Shown: positions 1 through 5,182 of the stretch, piece after piece
Position numbering within the stretch: the stretch's first letter is position 1
How the letters are laid out: each line of letters opens with the position of its first letter
NCBI GenBank assembly: GCA_030656435.1
Contig: JAUSOA010000004.1
Span: 1-5,182, forward strand
Reading direction: 5' to 3'
Length of the DNA stretch: 5,182 nt
Source of the DNA: Acholeplasmataceae bacterium
Lineage (GTDB): Bacteria > Bacillota_I > Bacilli_A > Acholeplasmatales > Acholeplasmataceae
Notes under the pieces: generated by a model
Databases searched by the model: none
What the model was told of the DNA's origin: nothing
The model's input: the letters and a program-made list of their open reading frames with translations, nothing else
Translations under genes and position numbers: made by a program

Positions 1-68
1 ACCTTTTATTCCTATTTTATAAAATAGAAGAAGCCTTGATAAGATTTATGGGAAATTTTTCACAACTT

Positions 69-77
69 TGTGGATAA
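69..77 (-). promoter_or_regulatory. DnaA-box-like 9-mer
   Basis: The plus strand reads TGTGGATAA, so the minus strand reads TTATCCACA, an exact match to the DnaA-box consensus. It lies in a non-coding AT-rich stretch. Only one exact copy is visible, with no cluster of boxes and no recognisable dnaA, dnaN or rpmH gene in the window, so origin function is not shown. It could be a stray box, a titration site, or the edge of an origin region lying left of the window. Confidence 0.3.
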
Positions 78-90
78 CTCTTCGATTATA

Positions 91-129
91 AACAAAAAAA
101 GCACCTTTCTCAATGAAAAGTACTTTTTC
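91..129 (-). terminator. Intrinsic terminator for the minus-strand ABC exporter
   Basis: Read on the minus strand, arms 115-128 and 96-109 form a continuous 14-bp stem with a 5-nt loop (110-114). Two of the pairs are G·U wobbles (102/122 and 105/119). It runs into a run of seven U then GUUU (100 down to 91). On the plus strand the same two positions become C×A mismatches, so the structure is clearly oriented for minus-strand transcription. It lies about 45 nt beyond the exporter stop codon and is probably its main transcription end. Confidence 0.75.
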
Positions 130-138
130 AACAGTCTG

Positions 139-170
139 AAAGGACCTCACATTAATTTGAGGTCCTTTTT
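139..170 (+). terminator. Intrinsic terminator, mainly plus-oriented
   Basis: Perfect 11-bp stem AAAGGACCTCA (139-149) with TGAGGTCCTTT (158-168) and an 8-nt loop. On the plus strand it is followed by UUC and an AU-rich run. On the minus strand the stem begins three bases after the exporter stop codon, but the trailing sequence (UUUCAGACUG) is a poor U-tract. It therefore fits best as the terminator of a plus-strand transcript entering from left of the window, with some effect as the first of two tandem stops for the exporter. Together with the neighbouring hairpin it makes a tail-to-tail insulator. Confidence 0.7.
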
Positions 171-171
171 C

Positions 172-1788
172 TTATAAATTGATTGCCTGATCTATTAAAT
201 CATCAGGTAGTTTCCGATGACTAATTATTAAGCAAGTCTTATTGGTTAAAGATTTTATATTTGAAAATATCTTTTTTTCTGTCTCGGGATCAAGAGCTGA
301 GGTGATTTCATCGAGTAGCATGATTGGTGCGTTCTTCAGTAATGCACGAGCTATCGCTAGACGTTGAATTTGCCCCTCTGAGAGCCCTAATCCCTTTTCA
401 CCAAGTCTTGTATCAAGTTGATCAGGAAGTGCTTTAATATCGTCATATAAACAAGAAATCCTCAAGGCATTATATAGTTCGTCATCGCTTGCTTTCTGGT
501 AGAGTTCAAGGTTTTCTCTGATGGTTCCTGATAGAATAAAGTTACCTTGAGGGACATAGGAGAATAAGTTTCTAGTTGAAGCATCACACAAGAATTTGCT
601 TTTCTTGATTGTGAAGAAAATGAAGCCTTCTAGAGGTTGATATAAGCCAAGAAGCAGTTTAAATAAAGTTGTTTTACCCTTGCCGGATTCACCGTGGATA
701 TGAACAAACTCTCCAAAGTTTATTTTCAAATTCAATTTACTCATCACCATATTTGTGTCATATTTAAAGCTTAATTTTTGAATGGTTAATGTATCAAAAT
801 CAGTTTGTCTCTTTGTAATATTTGGAGTCTCTAACTCGAAAGCATCAAGGGTCATTAAACGTTCTGCTGAAGCCATCATCGTGTAGTATTTAGGTAGTAA
901 TTGGGAGAGTCCGGAAAAAGGAGATTGAATATGAGAAACGAGTTGAATGAGTGCAGTCAATGCACCAAAGGTGATAAAGCCTTCCTTCAATCTAAATGCA
1001 CCAAAAATAATCGCGAAAGCATAGCCAAAACCAAAGAAAATATTCATGCCTGTTGAAGCGAATATAGAAAGCTTTTGTTTTTTTCTAAGAGCCTTAAAAT
1101 GAGCACTTTGAAGATCCGATAATTTCTTTGACATTAAGGCTTCTGATTCAAAGGATTTAATTACAGAAACATTTTCTAAGCCCTCTTGCATGAAGGAGCG
1201 AAGATTTGCTTCAGCGTCCTGAAGCTTGTGGTGTCTCTTTTTCATCTCTTTGCTCATGAGCCTACTACCTGTTAGAAGTAGAACACCAAATCCTGCAAAA
1301 AGGATTGCGAACATCGAATCAAGTATAAAGAGTAGGACAAAGGCACCCATAAATCTTACGACAAAGAAGATTAGCTTTGGAATAACATCGATTAATCCAT
1401 CACTTACATTTTCTACATCGCTATTCAAATAATTCATTAATGCACCAGAATGAATCTTAGATGTATCCTTAAGCTTTGATTTCAAAATCTTATTGAATAG
1501 TTGATCCTTAAAAATGATGTTGGTCTGTCCCTGATAGTAAGTCTTCAAATAGGCATTCAATCCTTGACAAATGATTTGAACGATTATCAAACTCGTAAGG
1601 ATAACCGCACTAATGATAAAGAGCTCTTCATTTGCAGATACCGCACTATCTATAGTTTCCTTAGAAAAGAACGCAAAAAGAATCGCTGTCAAGCTTAGGA
1701 CTAAGCTTAGAAGCGATAAAATGAAAATCGGATATTTTAAATGTTTATTTTTTGTTTTTAGCCAAGCTATTGTCAAGTTCTTTTTCAT
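172..1788 (-). CDS. ABC exporter, fused membrane and ATPase domains
   Basis: A half-transporter of 538 aa that would work as a homodimer in the cytoplasmic membrane and pump a substrate outward using ATP. The N-terminal ABC type-I exporter domain has about six membrane helices (near residues 21-41, 58-78, 134-154, 158-176, 243-266, 271-286). The ATPase domain has Walker A GESGKGKT (366-373), Q-loop Gln414 within YVPQGN, signature LSEGQ (469-473, Glu in place of the usual second Gly), Walker B with D493 and E494, D-loop SALD and H-loop His524. There is no N-terminal C39 peptidase, so any leader must be removed by another enzyme. An in-frame ATG at 1800 would add four residues. The ATG at 1788 is preferred because GAGG (1798-1795) sits 6 nt before it, and the likely promoter leaves almost no leader for 1800. 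Being divergent from an RRE operon, its cargo is plausibly that operon's peptide product. That is inference; a lipid or drug substrate is possible. Confidence 0.93.
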   Translation of the reverse strand: MKKNLTIAWLKTKNKHLKYPIFILSLLSLVLSLTAILFAFFSKETIDSAVSANEELFIISAVILTSLIIVQIICQGLNAYLKTYYQGQTNIIFKDQLFNKILKSKLKDTSKIHSGALMNYLNSDVENVSDGLIDVIPKLIFFVVRFMGAFVLLFILDSMFAILFAGFGVLLLTGSRLMSKEMKKRHHKLQDAEANLRSFMQEGLENVSVIKSFESEALMSKKLSDLQSAHFKALRKKQKLSIFASTGMNIFFGFGYAFAIIFGAFRLKEGFITFGALTALIQLVSHIQSPFSGLSQLLPKYYTMMASAERLMTLDAFELETPNITKRQTDFDTLTIQKLSFKYDTNMVMSKLNLKINFGEFVHIHGESGKGKTTLFKLLLGLYQPLEGFIFFTIKKSKFLCDASTRNLFSYVPQGNFILSGTIRENLELYQKASDDELYNALRISCLYDDIKALPDQLDTRLGEKGLGLSEGQIQRLAIARALLKNAPIMLLDEITSALDPETEKKIFSNIKSLTNKTCLIISHRKLPDDLIDQAINL

Positions 1789-1807
1789 GTGATCCCTCAT
1801 TGACTCT

Positions 1808-1816
1808 ATTTTAACA
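1808..1816 (-). promoter_or_regulatory. Extended -10 promoter for the ABC exporter
   Basis: The minus strand reads TGTTAAAAT, a TGn extended -10 with hexamer TAAAAT (1813-1808). No good -35 hexamer is visible at the normal spacing, which is tolerated by extended -10 promoters. Transcription would begin near 1801, giving a leader of about 13 nt to the ATG at 1788 and arguing against the ATG at 1800. Confidence 0.5.
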
Positions 1817-1868
1817 TGATTTTTTTAAGTAAGTTTCATTAATCGATAGGTTCTAGGTATTTTTCCTA

Positions 1869-1877
1869 TGCTATAAT
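1869..1877 (+). promoter_or_regulatory. Extended -10 promoter for the RRE operon
   Basis: TGCTATAAT is a perfect TGnTATAAT extended -10, with consensus hexamer TATAAT at 1872-1877. The -35 region is weak. Transcription should begin near 1884, leaving about 20 nt before the first gene and its GAGG ribosome site (1898-1901). A 10-bp palindrome AGATATATCT (1878-1887) covers the expected start point. An inverted pair ATAGG (1846-1850) / CCTAT (1865-1869) lies just upstream. Either could bind a regulator, but this is not shown. Confidence 0.6.
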
Positions 1878-1906
1878 AGATATATCTTATTAATTCTGAG
1901 GTTATG

Positions 1907-2761
1907 ATGAAAAAGAAGTATAACATCGCAGGAATAAAAATTGAATTAAACTATCATTATAATGAATACCTTAAGGGCAATATCGAATCTTATTTGACTG
2001 ATGATCAAGAGGTTTGTGAGTACAGTATTGAGGTTTTTTTGTGTGATGAAATCAAAAGGCCAGAACAATTTACCAACTCTAAAATGAATCCCTATATCAT
2101 CTTTGGTGAGAAAGAAAGAATCATCTATGCCTTAAATTCAAAGGATGAGGTTAAGGAATTAATCACACACACCAATGATTATAAGCATACAAAAATTGAA
2201 ATCAATCCAAGTCTATTAAAAAACCCAGCTGAAGTTGAGTATGTGATGCTAGGAGTTACATTTTTAGAAATAGCGCTTAGAAATGGATTTCTTCCCATTC
2301 ACGCTGCTGCAGTTATCTATAGAGGAGAAGCGATATTATTTTCAGCACCATCACAAACCGGTAAATCAACACACGCTAAAATATGGAAGAACACATTTAA
2401 CGATGTTGAGCTCTTAAATGATGATAAGCCACTTCTAAAAAGTGATGGAGAAAGAATATTTGTATATAGCTCACCATTTTCTGGAAAGACATCCATGAAT
2501 CAAAATAAATTTGCACCACTCAAATCCATTATCTTTTTAAGACAGGGATTAACCAATTTAGTTTCTGTCATGACAGATGATTCTAAGATAGAAAATCTAA
2601 TGCGTAATATTTTAAGACCAGATGATGAAGATCTTTGGGATCAAGTCGTGGTCAGCATCAATAAGCTAATGAATGAAATTCCGATCTATCAGATTGAAGC
2701 AACCATGGATAGTGAAGCTGCAATTGCAGTTCATGATATATTATATAAGGAGAATTTTTAG
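1907..2761 (+). CDS. HPr-kinase-like P-loop protein of a RiPP-type operon
   Basis: A 284-aa protein related to HPr kinase/phosphorylase (also named PEP-carboxykinase-like). Seen: IHAAAV at 131-136, then the nucleotide-binding loop APSQTGKS (147-154; K153, S154), the acidic pair of LNDDKP (about 170-175, Walker-B-like), SGK at 192-194 and IFLRQG at 209-214. The first Gly of the classic GxxxxGKS loop is Ala. The N-terminal ~125 residues lack an obvious motif and do not look like the regulatory domain of true HprK. Homologues beside PqqD-like genes are known, and in lasso-peptide clusters such kinases phosphorylate the C-terminal residue of the peptide. A peptide kinase role here is therefore inferred, not shown. 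It is the first gene of the operon. GAGG (1898-1901) is 5 nt from the ATG at 1907 but only 2 nt from the in-frame ATG at 1904, so 1907 is preferred. A catabolite-control HprK is unlikely given the context. Confidence 0.8.
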   Translation: MKKKYNIAGIKIELNYHYNEYLKGNIESYLTDDQEVCEYSIEVFLCDEIKRPEQFTNSKMNPYIIFGEKERIIYALNSKDEVKELITHTNDYKHTKIEINPSLLKNPAEVEYVMLGVTFLEIALRNGFLPIHAAAVIYRGEAILFSAPSQTGKSTHAKIWKNTFNDVELLNDDKPLLKSDGERIFVYSSPFSGKTSMNQNKFAPLKSIIFLRQGLTNLVSVMTDDSKIENLMRNILRPDDEDLWDQVVVSINKLMNEIPIYQIEATMDSEAAIAVHDILYKENF

Positions 2762-3478
2762 ATGAGGTATGTTAAAAAGGTTTTATTTGTTGTTTTATTG
2801 GCAGTTGTTTTAATTGGCTCACCTATTATAGGAAGATTAGGAGCGAATCTATTTGATTTCAGCAAGCTTGATCCAGATGGTTCATTTTTATGGATTAGTG
2901 TTCACCATATCATTCAAGCACTAGTTATCATCGTCCTTATTTTTATCAGCAATAAATTATTTTCTCTAGATTTCAATCTTGGACTTGGTAATAAGGAAAT
3001 AGGGATTAAGTATTTGAAAAGATTTATGTTATTTTTTATGATTTATGCGACAGGTGCATTTTTGTCGATGATTTTACTCGGTGGTTTTCAACCCTTTCAA
3101 TATCCATTAACAGGACTAAATATTACCGGATATCTGGGCTTTCAGCTTTTACTATCAGGACCTTCGGAAGAATTAATTTTTCGTGCATTCGCGATTACGA
3201 TGTTTGCCTTCCTGATTACAAGTAAAAGAGTTAATAAACATATCAGCTACGCCAATTTGTTTGCAGCGATTATTTTTGGTCTCGCACATGTATATATCAA
3301 GTTTAGTCCCTTTGAAATAGAGTATACAATGTTTCAAGTGGTTTATGCTGCTGTATTAGGTTATTTCTATGGAGATTGCTACGAGAAGTCAAAAAGTGTT
3401 ATTTACCCGATGATTATGCACAGCTTTACCAATGTGGTTATGGTTGGTGTCACAATTATCCTTTCCTTTATTTTATAA
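2762..3478 (+). CDS. CPBP/CAAX-type intramembrane metalloprotease
   Basis: A 238-aa polytopic membrane protein of the CPBP (Abi, CAAX protease, Rce1-like) family. The three family motifs are intact: EELIFR (E136, E137, R141), F172-x3-H176 in FGLAH, and H220-x3-N224 in HSFTN, so it is probably an active glutamate/metal-type protease. Hydrophobic segments lie near residues 5-25, 44-63, 85-106, 123-133, 142-153, 165-177, 190-205 and 222-238. The ATG directly follows the stop of the kinase-like gene (no gap), and AAGGAG (2747-2752) inside that gene supplies the ribosome site at a spacing of 9 nt, so the two are co-transcribed. In bacteriocin clusters of Gram-positive bacteria such proteins often serve in self-immunity, and some cut leader or lipid-linked substrates. 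Immunity or processing of the operon's product is the likely job, but which one is not visible. Confidence 0.88.
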   Translation: MRYVKKVLFVVLLAVVLIGSPIIGRLGANLFDFSKLDPDGSFLWISVHHIIQALVIIVLIFISNKLFSLDFNLGLGNKEIGIKYLKRFMLFFMIYATGAFLSMILLGGFQPFQYPLTGLNITGYLGFQLLLSGPSEELIFRAFAITMFAFLITSKRVNKHISYANLFAAIIFGLAHVYIKFSPFEIEYTMFQVVYAAVLGYFYGDCYEKSKSVIYPMIMHSFTNVVMVGVTIILSFIL

Positions 3479-3499
3479 ATACGTCAAAGGAGTTAGAAT

Positions 3500-3763
3500 A
3501 TGAAAATTAAAGAAGGCTTTGTTCTTAAAACCGTTTCAGGAAAAAATATTGTGGTACCAGTTGGTGAAGAGGCGGTAAACTTCAACGGGTTAATTAAATT
3601 GAACTCAAGCGGTGTAATGCTTTTTGAAGCACTTCAAAAGGATGTTGAAATGATTCAGTTGGTGCAGTTAATGCTTGTGAGATATGATATCGATGAAGAA
3701 ACTGCAAAAAATGACGTGAATGCATTTGTTAATAAATTAAAGAGTAAAGGAATTATCGAGTGA
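3500..3763 (+). CDS. PqqD-like peptide chaperone (stand-alone RRE)
   Basis: An 87-aa protein of the PqqD family, the usual length of a stand-alone RiPP recognition element. Seen: an N-terminal β-hairpin (about residues 6-20, GFVLKTVSGKNIVVPVG), the segment FNGLIKLNSSG (28-39) typical of the family, then a winged-helix part with helices near 39-60 and 66-83. In known systems (PqqD, lasso B1 proteins) this fold binds the leader of a precursor peptide and delivers it to modifying enzymes. Its presence marks the operon as a probable peptide-maturation locus. AAAGGAG (3486-3492) is 7 nt before the ATG. A 21-nt gap separates it from the CPBP gene, and its last four bases overlap the start of the S26-type peptidase gene, so the two are translationally coupled. 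No precursor peptide gene is visible next to it. Confidence 0.9.
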   Translation: MKIKEGFVLKTVSGKNIVVPVGEEAVNFNGLIKLNSSGVMLFEALQKDVEMIQLVQLMLVRYDIDEETAKNDVNAFVNKLKSKGIIE

Positions 3764-4185
3764 AGAAGGAAGTCATCGCTACAGCTGATTTAATGAGCCT
3801 TGTAGAGAGTGCCATCAGTAATAATCAAAAGGCAACCTTCAAGGTAACGGGTAGTAGCATGACCCCATTTTTTACGCATGCACTAACTTCAGTGACTATA
3901 GTGAAGGTAGAAAAACCATTGAAAAAATATGATGTAGTCCTATTTAAATATCAAAACTCCTTTAAGCTTCATAGAATTATAAGCATAAATGGAGAAAGAG
4001 TTGTTGCTAGTGGTGACGCTTTGTTATCTAAAGAGATGATTCAAGTCGAAGATATCATTGGTATTGTAGAATCCTTTGAGACTGAAGGGCAAAATACAAT
4101 GAGCTTTGATCAGAAGTATTTAAGTAAGGTCAAAAGATATTATTTCTTTAAACCACTTCTTATTCGTTTGCGGAGGTTCAAATGA
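3760..4185 (+). CDS. Soluble S24/S26-type serine peptidase
   Basis: A 141-aa protein with the signal peptidase/LexA fold. TGSSMTPFF (30-38) carries the nucleophile Ser33. KLHRI (69-73) puts His71 where bacterial leader peptidases have Lys, as in SipW/archaeal-type Ser-His enzymes. SGDALL (84-89) matches the following conserved Gly-Asp box. No membrane anchor is visible at either end, unlike true signal peptidases, so it probably acts in the cytoplasm. It begins with GTG in a GTGA overlap with the PqqD-like gene, with AAGGA (3747-3751) about 8 nt upstream, and ends in an ATGA overlap with the nucleotidyltransferase gene. The tight coupling to an RRE suggests it cuts a leader peptide presented by that protein, in the position the transglutaminase-like protease occupies in lasso clusters. 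This is inference. A non-catalytic role is possible. Confidence 0.82.
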   Translation: MKKEVIATADLMSLVESAISNNQKATFKVTGSSMTPFFTHALTSVTIVKVEKPLKKYDVVLFKYQNSFKLHRIISINGERVVASGDALLSKEMIQVEDIIGIVESFETEGQNTMSFDQKYLSKVKRYYFFKPLLIRLRRFK

Positions 4186-5182
4186 AAAAGACATTCAATG
4201 AAATATTTAGTGCAGTCAAATGCGCACTAAACCAAGAAAAATATATAGAACCTATTTCCAACGAGAAGGCTTTTTATGTGATGTCCTTAGAAAATGGTTT
4301 GTCTGGGATTATCTATAGTGCAATTGATAAATATAGAGTCTCTGAGCTATTTCATAAAAGATTAGAAAGAAACTTTTATGACTATGTGTCAAGAGATATC
4401 AAACAGGTTGCTGCAATTAAGTATTTAGATGACCTACTTAATGAGCATCATATTGATCATGTATTCTTAAAGGGAAGTCGTTTAAAAACGATTTATCCTG
4501 AATCCTATATGAGGGCGATGGGTGATATCGATATCCTTGTTAAAGAGGATAAGATGAAGGATGTTCATCATCTATTTAAGGATAAAGAAATTATATGTAC
4601 TTCAAGATCGAAGCAACACGATGTCTTTGAAATGAAGAATAAATTAATGATTGAAATACATCCCTATCTTTATAAGGACTTCAATTTGAAGTACAAAGAA
4701 CTTTTTAGTGATGTTTGGAAGTATACCATTCACATGAGTGATTCAAGGTATGAATTCACTCATGAGTTTGAAATCATCTATCTTTTATATCATCTTGCAA
4801 AGCATCTAGATTCAGGCGGTATAGGTCTTAGAAGTGTCCTTGATATTGGAATCTATCTATCTAGATTTGAAGCGACAATGGATGAAGAGATTATCGAAGA
4901 GTATTTAAGACTATCAGATATGAAGAAGTTCTATCAAAGCATGGTCGATATGAATAGGAAATGCTTTGGCTTGAATTATCAAATGAAATTAAATACTGAA
5001 TTTGAAATGGATCAAGATACATTTGTTCAAGTCACAGAGTTTATCGCGAAATCTGGAGTTCATGGAATTGGTAGAGAGTTCAATGTTTTTCAATCAAGAT
5101 TAGCAAGTGAAGAGATGAAAAATAAAAGTAAGTTCAAATATGTAGTTCGCATATTTTTTCCAAGCTATGAATCGATGTGTGG
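4182..5182 (+). CDS. Nucleotidyltransferase family protein (NTP_transf_5 type), 3' end missing
   Basis: The frame stays open from ATG 4182 to the window edge (333 codons), so the C-terminus is cut off. The family is usually somewhat longer, so most of it is present. The nucleotidyltransferase core is seen at FLKG (95-98), then YP, R111 and GDIDILV (114-120), whose D115 and D117 are the metal-binding pair. E158 in IEIHPYLY is the likely third acidic residue. Further family marks are GLRSVLDIGIYL (215-226) and FFPSYESM near the end. GGAGG (4172-4176) is 5 nt before the ATG, inside the peptidase gene. Members of this uncharacterised family recur next to PqqD-like and HPr-kinase-like genes and in lasso-peptide clusters. 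The substrate is unknown. It could add a nucleotide to a peptide, to an already phosphorylated peptide, or to a partner protein. Confidence 0.85.
   Translation, partial: MKKTFNEIFSAVKCALNQEKYIEPISNEKAFYVMSLENGLSGIIYSAIDKYRVSELFHKRLERNFYDYVSRDIKQVAAIKYLDDLLNEHHIDHVFLKGSRLKTIYPESYMRAMGDIDILVKEDKMKDVHHLFKDKEIICTSRSKQHDVFEMKNKLMIEIHPYLYKDFNLKYKELFSDVWKYTIHMSDSRYEFTHEFEIIYLLYHLAKHLDSGGIGLRSVLDIGIYLSRFEATMDEEIIEEYLRLSDMKKFYQSMVDMNRKCFGLNYQMKLNTEFEMDQDTFVQVTEFIAKSGVHGIGREFNVFQSRLASEEMKNKSKFKYVVRIFFPSYESMC
4733..4764. repeat. Strong inverted repeat inside the nucleotidyltransferase gene
   Basis: CATGAGTGATTC (4733-4744) pairs with GAATTCACTCATG (4752-4764): 12 base pairs with a single-nucleotide bulge and a 7-nt loop (4745-4751). 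It encodes part of the segment around residues 184-195, so it sits fully within coding sequence. There is no U-tract after it, so it is not a terminator. It may be a chance product of codon choice or a structure affecting mRNA stability or translation. Confidence 0.5.

Noticed and set aside
1226..1432. Plus-strand open frame of 68 codons
   Set aside because: It lies wholly antisense to the membrane domain of the ABC exporter, whose protein motifs are well conserved. It has no convincing ribosome site, and its composition is that of a reversed coding strand.
1501..1698. Plus-strand open frame of 65 codons
   Set aside because: It is also antisense to the exporter's membrane domain, with no ribosome site or recognisable motif. 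Not accepted as a precursor peptide despite its suitable size.
1816..1842. Short plus-strand ATG frame in the divergent gap
   Set aside because: Eight codons only, upstream of the plus promoter -10 and without a ribosome site, so it would not be transcribed from it.
2718..2729. CTGCAATTGCAG palindrome
   Set aside because: Arises from ordinary Ala-Ala-Ile-Ala codons within the kinase-like gene, and its flanks do not extend the symmetry.
4523..4534. GATATCGATATC palindrome
   Set aside because: Explained by the codons of the conserved Asp-Ile-Asp-Ile nucleotidyltransferase motif; no sign of separate function.
1..5182. CRISPR arrays, tRNA or rRNA genes, insertion sequences, long direct repeats
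   Set aside because: No regularly spaced repeats, RNA gene consensus, transposase or paired terminal repeats were seen on reading both strands.

Overview
This is an AT-rich window with strong Shine-Dalgarno sequences, tight gene packing and 4-nt start/stop overlaps. TGG encodes Trp and TGA is used as a real stop (ends of the PqqD-like and S26 genes), so the standard bacterial code applies and Trp-TGA mycoplasmas are excluded. The best guess is a low-GC Gram-positive lineage: Bacillota, or a code-11 Mollicutes relative of the Acholeplasma/Izemoplasma type. The sequence alone does not fix the genus.

Layout. Positions 1-171 hold no complete gene. They contain a perfect DnaA-box-like 9-mer (69-77) and two back-to-back intrinsic terminators (91-129 and 139-170). 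A peptide/lipid-type ABC exporter with fused membrane and ATPase domains lies on the minus strand (172-1788). A gap of about 115 bases (1789-1903) carries two divergent extended -10 promoters. On the plus strand, five genes form one compact operon: an HPr-kinase-like protein (1907-2761), a CPBP/CAAX-type membrane protease (2762-3478), a PqqD-like RiPP recognition element (3500-3763), a soluble S24/S26-type serine peptidase (3760-4185) and a nucleotidyltransferase of the NTP_transf_5 type (4182 to the window edge, incomplete).

How they may work together (inference). A stand-alone PqqD-like RRE normally binds the leader of a ribosomally made peptide and presents it to modifying enzymes. Around it here are a putative peptide kinase, a putative nucleotidyltransferase, a candidate leader peptidase, a CPBP protease that could give immunity or further processing, and an exporter. 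The set resembles the accessory half of a lasso-peptide cluster (RRE, kinase, nucleotidyltransferase, ABC exporter). However, neither the transglutaminase-like protease nor the asparagine-synthetase-like cyclase is seen, and no radical SAM enzyme or precursor peptide is in the window. Either the rest lies beyond 5182, or this is an RRE system in which the S26 peptidase replaces the usual leader protease. That second possibility is the main point of interest.
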